Shown: piece after piece, positions 9,117 to 17,565 of the stretch | How the letters are laid out: each line of letters opens with the position of its first letter | Position numbering within the stretch: position 1 is the first letter of the stretch | Assembly (NCBI GenBank): GCA_013824715.1 | Contig: PNOH01000005.1 | Coordinates: 80,720 to 144,719 of the forward strand | Source of the DNA: Odoribacter sp. | GTDB lineage: Bacteria; Bacteroidota; Bacteroidia; Bacteroidales; Prolixibacteraceae | Length of the DNA stretch: 64,000 nt | Direction of reading: 5' to 3' | Made by a program: the position numbers and the translations under genes | The notes under the pieces: model-generated | The model's input: only the letters and a program-made list of their open reading frames with translations | Told to the model about the DNA's origin: nothing | Database searches by the model: none

Positions 9117-9647
9117 TTATTTGTCCGATTTCCAGATGAGCAATACCGGTTTGTCGCTGTAGTAGTGCATCATTTCTTCACTGGTGAGGATAATGGATTT
9201 AATTCTGCGGCTGATGAAACTTTCACTCTTTGTAACGAGTGTTTCTATGTATGACCGGTCAAGTGTCTCGCCAATAAGCGCCAGTTCAATGATTTTCGAA
9301 TCTTTGCCAACCGCAATATCTCCGGTGAGGTATGCAGCATCAAGATTTCCGATCTGGCTTGTAATTTGTTCGATAATCAGGTCGATACCAACAACCTTTT
9401 TTAAAATGCTGTTAATTTCATCAAAAAATGGATAATTTGTATTGGCATAATAGAGTTTCTTGTTCCCCTTTATAGTTGAAATCAACAATCCGGCATTTTC
9501 AAGCTTAAGAAGTTCCGTCCTTATGGAATTTGAAGATTCTCCGAATTCAGTGACCAACCCTCGCAAATGACATGTAGTCTGATAATTCAAAAAGAATTTG
9601 AGCAGAAGCTTGATACGTGTTTTGGATGTAATTAAATTTTCGAGCAT
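9117..9647 (-). CDS. Winged-helix regulator with a nucleotidyltransferase-like C-terminal half
   Basis: This 176-residue cytoplasmic protein heads the polysaccharide operon. The N-terminal ~80 residues form an ArsR/MarR-like winged helix (recognition region GESSNSIRTELLKLENAGLL, then a wing with KGNKKLYYAN). The C-terminal half (AAYLTGDIAVGKDSKIIELALIG) looks like the stripped nucleotidyltransferase fold found in many Bacteroidota regulators at the head of polysaccharide clusters. It keeps no clear catalytic triad. It probably controls the locus it leads. A candidate operator overlapping a -7 box lies about 215 bases upstream at 9861-9883. Confidence 0.75.
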   Translation of the reverse strand: MLENLITSKTRIKLLLKFFLNYQTTCHLRGLVTEFGESSNSIRTELLKLENAGLLISTIKGNKKLYYANTNYPFFDEINSILKKVVGIDLIIEQITSQIGNLDAAYLTGDIAVGKDSKIIELALIGETLDRSYIETLVTKSESFISRRIKSIILTSEEMMHYYSDKPVLLIWKSDK

Positions 9648-9860
9648 ACCTCAAAAAAATATTGAGAACGTGGATTCGTTTAGAAGAATTATTATAAATG
9701 CCAATGGAATAATTTTGGTTAACCTAAGTTTTTGTTTACAAGTTTACACAACTTCGTTTCCTCAGTCACACCATTTAACCGGTACTTGAGTTAAAAACAA
9801 TTAGAAAATAATCATCGACTAACGAGATAACTACAGTTTCATTTATGCCGAAGTCAATTT

Positions 9861-9900
9861 ATTGAGCACAAAAGTAGCTCAATTTTTGCATTCTAATCAA
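9861..9900 (-). promoter_or_regulatory. Candidate promoter and operator of the polysaccharide operon
   Basis: Read leftwards, TACTTTTG (9876-9869) fits the Bacteroidota -7 consensus TAnnTTTG, with a TTG 21 bases further upstream (9900-9898). The -7 box occupies the loop of a 7-bp inverted repeat, ATTGAGC (9861-9867) and GCTCAAT (9877-9883), which suits a dimeric repressor site. It would leave a leader of about 210 nt before the regulator gene. The rest of 9648-10038 contains no gene that I can see. Confidence 0.4.
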
Positions 9901-10038
9901 GTCAAATTCCTAAAATATTCAATTTATTTAGTATAAATGGTTATATTTTGCCTGAATGGTTTGATAGTGCAAATGAAATGATCAGGATATTTTATGGACT
10001 CAGAACTGTAAATTCGAATGGCAAGGTATAAAAAACAC

Positions 10039-10068
10039 AAAAGAGGATAACGAAAGTTATCCTCTTTT
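10039..10068 (-). terminator. Rho-independent terminator after tRNA-Val
   Basis: A perfect 13-bp hairpin (10039-10051 with 10056-10068, loop GAAA) begins two bases beyond the tRNA 3' end. Its AAAAGAGG/CCTCTTTT stem ends give a U-rich 3' side when read leftwards. Confidence 0.8.
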
Positions 10069-10069
10069 G

Positions 10070-10144
10070 TGGGCGATGACGGATTCGAACCGCCGACCCT
10101 CTGGGTGTAAACCAGATGCTCTGAACCAGCTGAGCTAATCGCCC
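10070..10144 (-). tRNA. tRNA-Val (anticodon TAC)
   Basis: The reverse complement folds as a 75-nt cloverleaf. The acceptor arm is GGGCGAT paired with ATCGCCC plus discriminator A, the D arm begins GCTC, the anticodon arm is TCTGG-TTTACAC-CCAGA with anticodon TAC, and the T loop is TTCGAAT. CCA is not encoded, consistent with the CCA-adding enzyme gene at 32307-33722. A strong hairpin terminator follows. Confidence 0.95.
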
Positions 10145-10236
10145 CTTTTTGTTGTTTTTGTGAACGCGCCTTATTTTTTTTAGCGTTGCAAAGATATACT
10201 GCTTTTTGAAATTTGCAAACAAAACTTTTAAAAATA

Positions 10237-11541
10237 TCACAAAACTTCAGCCACTACGAATGTACTTCCGCCCACAAATATCAGGTCGTTTTTATCAGCA
10301 TGCACAAGGGCTGCAGAAAGCGCCTCACGAACTGATGCATAACAATTCCCTTTCAGCCCAAACCGGGCGGCTTTGCCGGCCAACTCTTCAGGATCGGTAG
10401 CACGGGGTATGGATGCTTTAGTGAAATAATAGCGAGCATGTGACGGAAGTAAAGACAAGACCTCATCCTGATCTTTATCGTTCACCATGCCGATTATCAA
10501 GTGTAATTTTTTGTAAGCTGTCTGATTAATCTGTTCCACCACCATTTTGATACCTGCCGGATTATGCCCTGTATCGCAAATCGTCAAAGGATTGTTCCCG
10601 ATGATTTGCCAGCGTCCCTTCAATCCGGTATTTCGGATGGTGTGAAGCAATCCGCTTCTGACAACACTCTCTGAAAGGTTCCATCCCCTTTCATTCAGGA
10701 TATCGATGGTTTTCAGAACAGTCGGAACATTGTGCCGCTGATAAATCCCTAATAAATCAAGTTGCAAATCCGGATAAAACAAATTTCCATTCTTTCTGAT
10801 GTTCAGGCTTTGTTTTCCGCCGGTTGTCAGCATCGAATAATCAGCCTGATATTCCTGATCGGCAAATGTGATTGTCGTCTGTTCTTTTTCAGCAAACTGT
10901 TCAAAAACGAAATTGGTTTCAGACGATGATTCGCCAACCACAACCGGAATTCCTTTTTTGATGATCCCGGCTTTCTCACCTGCAATCTTGGGCAAGGTAT
11001 CGCCCAACAAAGCCATGTGATCGAAACTGATGTTGGTTATGACCGATACTTCAGGGGTAATGATATTGGTTGAATCGAGCCGTCCACCCAGCCCGACCTC
11101 AATCACTGCAATATCCACCTGCATGGTTCGGAAGTAATCAAAAGCCATGGATACGGTCAGTTCGAAAAATGAAGGTTCGAGCGCTTCCTTTTCATTTTTT
11201 TCGAGATACAGTTTCGTGAACTGAACAACCGCTTCTTCCGAAATCATTTCGCCATTCACCTTGATTCGTTCCCTGAAATCTTTCAGGTGTGGCGAAGTAT
11301 AAAGCCCCGTTTTATACCCGGCTTCCTGAAAAACGGAAGCCAGCATGTGCGAAACCGAACCTTTTCCATTGGTTCCGGCAACATGAACAGTTTTAAACGA
11401 ACGATGCGGATGCCCGAACATGCAGTCGAGCCGAATGGTATTGTCGAGGTTATCTTTGTAGGCAGCCGGGCCAGTACGCTGAAACATAGGCAACTGGCTG
11501 TATAAAAAATCAAGAACTTCCTGAAAAGTTTGCATGAGCAT
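10237..11541 (-). CDS. folC: Bifunctional dihydrofolate/folylpolyglutamate synthase
   Basis: This 434-residue cytosolic Mur-ligase-fold enzyme adds glutamate to dihydropteroate and to reduced folates using ATP. The P-loop is HVAGTNGKGSVSHMLAS (about residues 50-66), followed by the FolC segments TSPHLKDFRERI and EVGLGGRLDSTN and the C-terminal domain motif CDTGHNPAGI. Length is normal (420-440). The ATG-containing start MLMQTFQEVLDFLYSQLP offers M1 or M3; either fits. It is transcribed away from phoH, with which it shares a short divergent promoter region at 11542-11658. Confidence 0.93.
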   Translation of the reverse strand: MLMQTFQEVLDFLYSQLPMFQRTGPAAYKDNLDNTIRLDCMFGHPHRSFKTVHVAGTNGKGSVSHMLASVFQEAGYKTGLYTSPHLKDFRERIKVNGEMISEEAVVQFTKLYLEKNEKEALEPSFFELTVSMAFDYFRTMQVDIAVIEVGLGGRLDSTNIITPEVSVITNISFDHMALLGDTLPKIAGEKAGIIKKGIPVVVGESSSETNFVFEQFAEKEQTTITFADQEYQADYSMLTTGGKQSLNIRKNGNLFYPDLQLDLLGIYQRHNVPTVLKTIDILNERGWNLSESVVRSGLLHTIRNTGLKGRWQIIGNNPLTICDTGHNPAGIKMVVEQINQTAYKKLHLIIGMVNDKDQDEVLSLLPSHARYYFTKASIPRATDPEELAGKAARFGLKGNCYASVREALSAALVHADKNDLIFVGGSTFVVAEVL

Positions 11542-11658
11542 AAAAACTTATGAACACTGGTTAAAAAATAGAACGGTAAAATTGAGAATTTATCGGCTTA
11601 ATCGGGATAATTGCATTCTAATTTTTCTAAATTTAGGGAAACCTTTAAGATAACGGAG

Positions 11659-12990
11659 ATGGCAAGAAAAAAACTGACCAAAATTTTCGTATTGGACACC
11701 AATGTAATCCTTCACGACCATACCAGTATTTACCAGTTTCAGGATAATGACATTGTAATTCCGATTACTGTTCTCGAAGAATTGGACAAGTTTAAGCGTG
11801 GGAACGATCCGATCAATTTTCAGGCCCGTGAATTCGTGCGCGAACTGGATGAAATTGTTGGCGACAAACTGTTTAACGGGGGAATAAAATTAGGACCTGA
11901 TAAAGGAAAACTGATTATTGAAACCGGGAAACCTATTCCGGAAGAAATGAAACAATCATTCAGGGAAGATATTCCTGATCACCGGATTCTGGCTATTGCC
12001 ATGCATATTGGACATAAATTTCCTGACCGGCCTACTATTTTGATCTCGAAGGATATTAATCTCAGAATGAAAGCTAAATCGTTGAAAATTCAGGCTGAGG
12101 ATTATTACAACGATAAGGTTAAGGACATTCAGTTCCTAAATAAAGGGGTCACCGAACTGGCTAGTTTTGATGATGCGCTGATCGAAAAACTGTACAATGA
12201 AAATTCGCTTCCGGTGGAGGATATGGGATTGGACCAGACTCCAAATATAAACGAGTATTTTATAATTAAATCTTCGAAAGCCAGCGTTTTAGGGCGGTAT
12301 GACGGTGGCCTGAAGAAAATGATCAGGGTTGAGAAAAAAACCGCTTATGGTATTAAGCCCAGAAATGCTGAGCAAACCTTCAGTCTGGATGCACTATTTA
12401 ATCCTGAGATAAAACTGGTTGCACTTACCGGAAAGGCCGGAACCGGAAAAACACTGTTAGCTTTGGCTGCCGCACTCGAACAACACAAAAACTTTGGACA
12501 GATTTTGCTTGCCCGCCCTATTGTTGCGCTCAGCAATCGTGATTTAGGTTATTTGCCCGGCGATGCCCAGGAAAAAATTAGTCCTTACATGCAACCTCTT
12601 TTCGATAATTTGTCGGTCATCAAGCACAATTATAATCCGCGAAGTATGGAATACCAAAAAATTGAAGAGCTTCTGAAAGATGAAGAGCTTATTATTACTC
12701 CGCTGGCTTATATTCGGGGAAGAAGTTTGTCGAATTCGTACTTCATTATTGATGAGGCCCAAAACCTGACACCACACGAAATTAAAACCATCATTACCCG
12801 GGCTGGAGAGGGAAGTAAACTGGTTTTTACAGGCGACCTTCAACAGATTGATTCACCTTATCTGGATATGAAGTCGAACGGGTTGGCTTACATGACTGAG
12901 AAGATGAAAGATCATGAAATTTTTGCTCATGTAAACCTCGTAAAAGGAGAACGAAGTTATCTGGCCGAACTTGCCAGCGACTTACTGTAG
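11659..12990 (+). CDS. PhoH-family protein: PIN nuclease domain plus PhoH ATPase
   Basis: About 443 residues from the ATG at 11659. An upstream in-frame TTG at 11611 would add 16 residues unlike the family, so I prefer the ATG, preceded by GGAG. The N-terminal PIN domain starts KIFVLDTNVILHD and keeps its acidic residues. The C-terminal PhoH ATPase has Walker A GKAGTGKT, Walker B YFIIDEAQNLTPHE and an arginine-rich RPIVALSNRDLGYLPG segment. PhoH2-type proteins unwind and cut RNA. The PIN-PhoH arrangement is standard in Bacteroidota, and the gene stands alone here. Confidence 0.9.
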   Translation: MARKKLTKIFVLDTNVILHDHTSIYQFQDNDIVIPITVLEELDKFKRGNDPINFQAREFVRELDEIVGDKLFNGGIKLGPDKGKLIIETGKPIPEEMKQSFREDIPDHRILAIAMHIGHKFPDRPTILISKDINLRMKAKSLKIQAEDYYNDKVKDIQFLNKGVTELASFDDALIEKLYNENSLPVEDMGLDQTPNINEYFIIKSSKASVLGRYDGGLKKMIRVEKKTAYGIKPRNAEQTFSLDALFNPEIKLVALTGKAGTGKTLLALAAALEQHKNFGQILLARPIVALSNRDLGYLPGDAQEKISPYMQPLFDNLSVIKHNYNPRSMEYQKIEELLKDEELIITPLAYIRGRSLSNSYFIIDEAQNLTPHEIKTIITRAGEGSKLVFTGDLQQIDSPYLDMKSNGLAYMTEKMKDHEIFAHVNLVKGERSYLAELASDLL

Positions 12991-13102
12991 TGTTTTGTCT
13001 GACTCATTTTAAGAAGTTCAATTTGAGATGTTTCCAAACAATTTGGCAAATTCGCTTGTTGGTTCATATTACGGAAAATATCAATTAAATTAATTGAGAA
13101 AT

Positions 13103-14152
13103 ATGAAATCAGTTGATCGCACAAAACCGGTTTTGGTGACCGGAGGAACAGGATACCTGGCATCGTGGATCGTGAAACAATTATTGGATCAGGGATTTGA
13201 AGTCAGGACAACTGTCAGAAACCTGGCGCAAAAAGATAAATTCGCGCATTTGACCGAATTGGCTGTAAAAAGCAAGGGAATATTACAGTTTTTTGAAGCC
13301 GATCTGCTCAAAAAGGGAAGCTTCGCTGAAGCTATGACTGGCTGTGAACTGGTCATTCACACTGCTTCACCTTTTAAAATTTCAGGAATAAAAAATGCAC
13401 AAAAGGAGCTTGTAGAACCTGCTTTGGAGGGTACACGCAATGTGCTGGATTCGATGAATGCTACCGAAAGTGTTAAACGGGTGGTGCTGACATCGAGTGT
13501 TGCGGCCATCTTTGGCGATGCCATCGACATTCGGAATACCGAAAAAGGAATATTTACCGAAGAACATTGGAATACTACCAGTTCGTCCGAACATCAGCCC
13601 TATCCGTATTCGAAAGTTCTGGCTGAAAAGCTGGCATGACAAATGGCCGAAAAACAAAGCCGGTGGGATTTGCTTGTGATCAATCCGGGATTTATTATGG
13701 GGCCATCGCTGAGCAAACGCACCGATTCAACGAGTATTGAAATCATGATCCAGTTGGCTACCGGAAAGTTCAAAACTGGCGTTCCTTCTGGAAATATGAG
13801 TTTTGTTGATGTACGCGACGTGGCCAAAGCTCATATTCTGGCTGGTTTCACCCCAAATGCTTCCGGAAGGCATATTTGCACCTCGGCTGATAAAAGCTTT
13901 CTCGATCTGGCAAATGTAATCCGGGCCGATTATCCGGAATTCCCTTTACCTAAGAAGTTTGTTCCGAAATGGCTGTTTGGTTTGATAGCCCCTATGGTTG
14001 GTTTTACCCGCAAATATGTAAAACTGAACGTGGGTTTCGACCTGGTGATGGATAATAGTTACATCAAAAAAGATTTGGGGATGGAATTCATTCCTTTTAA
14101 ACAAACAATCGCCGATCATTTTAAACAATTGCTAGCCGACGGAATCATTTAA
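13103..14152 (+). pseudogene. Dihydroflavonol-reductase-like NAD(P) SDR interrupted by an in-frame TGA
   Basis: Two open frames, 13103-13639 and 13643-14152, are in the same reading frame and are separated by one TGA (13637-13639). Together they give a ~349-residue extended SDR: GGTGYLASWIVKQLLDQG for cofactor binding, ALEGTRNVLDS, TSSVAAIFGD, and YPYSKVLAEKLA supplying the catalytic YxxxK. After the stop it continues as QMAEKQSRWDLLVINPGF and FVDVRDVAKAHI. Relatives usually have an aromatic residue, often Trp, where the TGA stands, so TGG to TGA is the simplest change. TGA ends many intact genes here, so a recoded genome is excluded. An ATG sits three bases after the stop, which could allow reinitiation. 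Confidence 0.8.
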
Positions 14153-14162
14153 AAACCTTGAT

Positions 14163-14807
14163 ATGGGAAAAGTTGCAAATGTAATAGGAGGCACTGGATT
14201 TGTCGGCCAAAATCTTGTTAACCAATTGCTCTTTCATTCTGAGTTTGAGAAAGTCCGTATTTTTGTTCGCCGGAAAACCAGATTTATTCATACTAACCTG
14301 GAAGAAATAATCATTGATTTTGACCAGCCGGAAAGCTGGAAGCACCTTGTTCAGGGCGACGTACTTTTTTCAATTCTTGGTACAACAATAAAAACAGTCA
14401 AAACCAGGAAGAGTCGTTACCGGATTGGTTATACCAATCAGTACGAATTTGCCAGGGCTGCTGCTGAAAATGGTGTCTCAACCTATATTTTGGTATCATC
14501 TGTGGGTGCAAACTCAAAATCCTTATTTTTTTATTCCAGAATGAAAGGTAAGTTAGAAGAAGAAGTTGCCAGGCTGAATTTCAGAAAACTGATCATACTC
14601 CGCCCTTCAATTCTGGATGGACATCGTTCTGAAAGAAGGGTAGGCGAGAAGTTCCGTCTATTTATCAGCCGACTTTTAAACAGGTTGAATTTGAAAAAAT
14701 TCCGGCCAACTCCGGTCAATGTATTATCTTCAAAAATGATCCGCCTTTCAATCGATCACACCGAAGGATTTCGCCTGATGGAAGGTGATGAAATATTTTC
14801 TGTTTAA
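14163..14807 (+). CDS. NAD(P)-binding Rossmann protein, HTATIP2/YwnB-like
   Basis: This 214-residue atypical SDR begins GKVANVIGGTGFVGQNLVNQ, the GxxGxxG dinucleotide-binding motif. ILVSSVGANSKSLFFYSRMK contains the serine and the YxxxK-like YSRMKGK, and IILRPSILDG follows. It belongs with TIP30-like NAD(P)H-binding oxidoreductases whose substrates are largely unknown. The gene starts 10 bases after the broken reductase and may share its transcript. Length and start look complete. Confidence 0.78.
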   Translation: MGKVANVIGGTGFVGQNLVNQLLFHSEFEKVRIFVRRKTRFIHTNLEEIIIDFDQPESWKHLVQGDVLFSILGTTIKTVKTRKSRYRIGYTNQYEFARAAAENGVSTYILVSSVGANSKSLFFYSRMKGKLEEEVARLNFRKLIILRPSILDGHRSERRVGEKFRLFISRLLNRLNLKKFRPTPVNVLSSKMIRLSIDHTEGFRLMEGDEIFSV

Positions 14808-14906
14808 ATCATCTCCTTTCTAAATATTTGTGACTTGCACGAAGAAAAAATCAACTAAAACGCTTCTCATTCGTTAAATATCGAAACATATAAAAATCAA
14901 ATAAAA

Positions 14907-15341
14907 ATGTATTCAGGATTTTTGAACGTTCATGATATCTTACGATGGTTACTTTTGCTTAGTTTGGTAATTACTTTGGCTAAATATCTTGCCGGATGGC
15001 TCGGTAACCAACGCTGGAAAAAGACCGACAATATTTTAGGAATTGTATTTACCTCGCTGATTGATTTGCAGTTACTAACCGGTTTGGCGCTTTATTTCTT
15101 CCTGAGCCCGGTCACTAAACTTGCCTTCAGCAATTTTGGGGCAGCCATGCAGGATGCCAATTTGCGCTTTTATGCGGTCGAACATTTTTTCATGATGTTC
15201 GTCGCTGCCGTTCTCGTACATATCGGACGTGCCAAATCGAAGAAGGCCAAATATGACAGGAAGAAATTTAAAACTGCATTTATCTTCTTTTTTGTAGCCT
15301 TAATTGTCATGGTGGCCGCCATTCCGTGGAGCAGGTTGTAA
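14907..15341 (+). CDS. Four-helix membrane protein, conserved and unnamed
   Basis: This 144-residue integral membrane protein has hydrophobic segments at about 13-31, 44-66, 88-105 and 124-140. Conserved-looking histidines occur at VHDILRW near the N-terminus, in VEHFFMMFV, and in LVHIGRAKSKK, which could bind a metal or heme, but no family motif proves it. I recall similar unnamed proteins in Bacteroidota. A hairpin terminator (15361-15406) follows, so the gene is probably a single transcription unit. Confidence 0.7.
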   Translation: MYSGFLNVHDILRWLLLLSLVITLAKYLAGWLGNQRWKKTDNILGIVFTSLIDLQLLTGLALYFFLSPVTKLAFSNFGAAMQDANLRFYAVEHFFMMFVAAVLVHIGRAKSKKAKYDRKKFKTAFIFFFVALIVMVAAIPWSRL

Positions 15342-15360
15342 CCTAAAATTATCATGGGAG

Positions 15361-15406
15361 AACACCATTAAAGGATTTGAAAAAATCTTTTATTGGTGTT
15401 TTTTTT
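15361..15406 (+). terminator. Rho-independent terminator
   Basis: Arms 15361-15377 and 15384-15400 pair with one mismatch and a few G-U pairs (outer AACACCA/TGGTGTT perfect), followed by a run of T residues through 15406. It lies 20 bases after the stop codon of the four-helix membrane protein. Confidence 0.8.
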
Positions 15407-15454
15407 GCGGTCTGGTGAACCTTTCATTTTTGGCGTGTACAGAAACAAAAAAAC

Positions 15455-15667
15455 ATGATTTTTCAGAAAAGCAAATACATTGGATTGATACTGACCGTCA
15501 GTTTTCTAACTTTGGGTTTTATACTGATGAGTGGCGGAGGTTCTTCTGATCCGAATGTTTTTAATGAAGAAATTTTCAGTTTCAGGCGGATAACCCTTGC
15601 GCCATTGATCATTGTTGGTTCATATATAGCTTTAATCTGGCTAATTCTAAAAAAATCGCCGAATTGA
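15455..15667 (+). CDS. DUF3098 family two-helix membrane protein
   Basis: This 70-residue protein has a first helix (about 8-25), the central signature SGGGSSDPNVFNEEIFSFRR and a second helix (about 48-66). The GGGS-DPNVFN-E-FS-RR-AP pattern identifies DUF3098, a small Bacteroidota inner-membrane family of unknown function often encoded near cell-division or isoprenoid genes. Its stop codon overlaps a TTG that can start the sigma-factor gene, suggesting coupling. Confidence 0.8.
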   Translation: MIFQKSKYIGLILTVSFLTLGFILMSGGGSSDPNVFNEEIFSFRRITLAPLIIVGSYIALIWLILKKSPN

Positions 15668-16242
15668 TATTTCGCAGAAAAAATAGGACATGGAGTGATA
15701 ATGAGTTGATGCAGCAAATCGTTTCGGGCGATCAGGCAGCATTCAACGAACTTTACCTTCGGTATAAAGACCGGATGTACTATTATTTCTTTCGAATGCT
15801 TGGCAATTCGGCAGATTATGCGAACGATTTTTTACAGGAACTTTTTATGAAACTGATCGAAAAACCTGAAAGTTATCATCCGGATTATTCGTTTCAGACC
15901 TGGCTTTATTCGGTGGCCAACAACATGTGCAAAAATGAATACCGCCATCGTGATGTAATAAAAGAATATCATTCGGTTGAAGCTTTGAAACCTCGGATAG
16001 ACTACATGAATGTATCAACTGTTGAGCCGGAGCAGGCTTTAGAAAAGATTTTTCAAACACTCGATCAGCTTGGAGAAGAACACCGGTCGGCATTTATACT
16101 CCGCTACCGCGAAGGATTTTCGATTCGCGAAGTGGCCGGAATACTTGAACTTCCGGAAGGAACTGTGAAATCGCGCCTGTTTTATGCGAAAAAAATGTTG
16201 GCTGAAAAGCTCGAATATTTAAAAGATGAAATTGAATTCTAA
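15664..16242 (+). CDS. ECF-type RNA polymerase sigma factor
   Basis: Up to 192 residues. Region 2 spans FNELYLRYKDRMYYYFFRML to YSFQTWLYSVANNMCKNEYR and recognises the -10 element. Region 4 is RSAFILRYREGFSIREVAGI with the helix-turn-helix PEGTVKSRLFYAKK. The start is uncertain: a TTG at 15664 overlaps the DUF3098 stop, while the first ATG (15709) leaves only MQQIVSGDQAAF before region 2. The gene 11 bases downstream encodes a one-helix membrane protein that is the natural candidate for its anti-sigma factor. Confidence 0.88.
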   Translation: MIFRRKNRTWSDNELMQQIVSGDQAAFNELYLRYKDRMYYYFFRMLGNSADYANDFLQELFMKLIEKPESYHPDYSFQTWLYSVANNMCKNEYRHRDVIKEYHSVEALKPRIDYMNVSTVEPEQALEKIFQTLDQLGEEHRSAFILRYREGFSIREVAGILELPEGTVKSRLFYAKKMLAEKLEYLKDEIEF

Positions 16243-16253
16243 AATTCTGCACC

Positions 16254-16616
16254 ATGAAAAATACAAATCAGGATCAATTTTTTTCTGAACTTCTTCGGAA
16301 AGATCAGGTTGGCGGACACGACAAGTCCATCGAAGATCGGTTGATGTATTCTTTTTTACTGAAGAACAGCAGTTCGAAACTGAAGCAAAATTCGTTTGCC
16401 AGCTTTTTGGGATGGATTTTTTCATCTCAAAGTCTAGGTTTGAAAACCGGATTGGTGTCGGCTATTTTATTTTTTTCGGTCATGACTAATCAAATCAGCA
16501 TCGAATCAGGAAAAGTCACCGCAACCGATAGCCTTTTTACCAAACGCGTGTTGGTGGCCGATTCCACCAGTTTCATTCAGGCCATTGATTCTATTCGTAC
16601 CGATAGTCTGAATTAA
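16254..16616 (+). CDS. Single-helix membrane protein, candidate anti-sigma partner
   Basis: This 120-residue protein has a cytoplasmic N-terminal half (about 1-62), one membrane helix (about 64-81, GLKTGLVSAILFFSVM) and a short periplasmic tail. It has no zinc-binding HxxxCxxC motif of the classical anti-sigma domain. Its position directly after the ECF gene and its topology suggest it holds the sigma factor at the membrane; this is inference from context. I do not recognise the family. Confidence 0.6.
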   Translation: MKNTNQDQFFSELLRKDQVGGHDKSIEDRLMYSFLLKNSSSKLKQNSFASFLGWIFSSQSLGLKTGLVSAILFFSVMTNQISIESGKVTATDSLFTKRVLVADSTSFIQAIDSIRTDSLN

Positions 16617-16793
16617 CAACTTGCCAGAGCAAAAATTTGACAATCAAAAGAATAGTTCTCTTCTGATCCTCCGTTTTCCCCAAAAAATCTTTATTTTTAA
16701 AAGGTTTTACGGATTTCACTGATTTCAGTGGCCGACAGACCAAAAAACTGAACCCTTTGAACGGGATGAATACATCTCAAAAAAGCACTAACC

Positions 16794-17384
16794 ATGAATA
16801 ACATTTGGGCCATTGTTTTGGCGGCAGGCTTGTCGAGCCGGATGGGAACTCAGAAACTGCTTTTACCTTTTAAAGGAAAAAGCATTGTTGAGATTGTAAT
16901 CGAAAACATCCTTAATTCGGGAATTGACAAGATAATGGTTGTTCTGGGGGCCAATCATGACGAAATTGATGAAGTGTTGAAATCATGGCCGGTAAAAACT
17001 GTCAGGAATGAAAATTTTCGGGAAGGAATGCACACTTCAGTAATTTCAGGAGTGAAAGCGTTGCCAGAGAATGCAAAAGCAGCTATGATTTTTTTGGGTG
17101 ACCAGCCTTTTATTCCTGGGAAAGCAATTCAAACTGTTGCTGAGGCCTGGCAATCTTCAGGAAAAGGAATCATCATTCCATTGTTCGATGGCAAACGGGG
17201 CCATCCGCCTTTGTATGATATGAAGCTTCGGAACGAAATTCTGAACCTTGATCCATCGGTTGGATTACGGTCGGTTGCAATGAAATTTCCGGATGAAATT
17301 TGTGAAATAGAAACTTTTTGTCCGGAAATCGTAAGAGACATAGATACGAAAAGTGACTATTTGAACGAATTGGGAATGAGATGA
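16794..17384 (+). CDS. mocA: Molybdenum cofactor cytidylyltransferase (MocA-like)
   Basis: This 196-residue NTP transferase begins IWAIVLAAGLSSRMGTQKLL, the GT-A nucleotide-binding signature with the RMG...K pair, and carries GDQPFI, where MobA/MocA enzymes bind Mg-NTP, and the substrate-side GKRGHPPLY. MocA joins CMP to molybdopterin to give the cofactor used by xanthine-dehydrogenase-family enzymes. Such an enzyme follows at 18088-20720 on the same strand, so MocA is preferred over MobA. The two parts are separated by a REP/transposase unit. Confidence 0.85.
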   Translation: MNNIWAIVLAAGLSSRMGTQKLLLPFKGKSIVEIVIENILNSGIDKIMVVLGANHDEIDEVLKSWPVKTVRNENFREGMHTSVISGVKALPENAKAAMIFLGDQPFIPGKAIQTVAEAWQSSGKGIIIPLFDGKRGHPPLYDMKLRNEILNLDPSVGLRSVAMKFPDEICEIETFCPEIVRDIDTKSDYLNELGMR

Positions 17385-17391
17385 TAATGCC

Positions 17392-17526
17392 ACCCCTTCG
17401 GGGTTGGTTGATGGCGGTGCAATTTGTTGGCTATAATCTTGTCACGCCTTCGGCGTTAAAGCAATCCCGAAGGGATTTAAAGATTATAGAAGATACGAAA
17501 TGAAAAAGAAATAATCCCGAAGGGAT
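17392..17526. repeat. Cluster of four REP-like hairpins
   Basis: Four 13-base palindromes with tetraloops occur within 135 bases: ACCCCTTCGGGGT (17392-17404), ACGCCTTCGGCGT (17444-17456), ATCCCGAAGGGAT (17464-17476) and again ATCCCGAAGGGAT (17514-17526). The first two present TTCG and the last two CGAA, giving an inverted, BIME-like arrangement. They lie just upstream of a Y1 transposase gene. Confidence 0.85.
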
Positions 17527-17565
17527 GACATGATAGAAATGACACATTATTAAAATTCAAAAAAT

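Noticed and set aside
13103..14152. TGA read as tryptophan (alternative genetic code) in the split reductase
   Set aside because: Many intact genes here end in TGA, including mocA at 17384 and the DUF116-prenyl synthase at 48725, so TGA is a normal stop.
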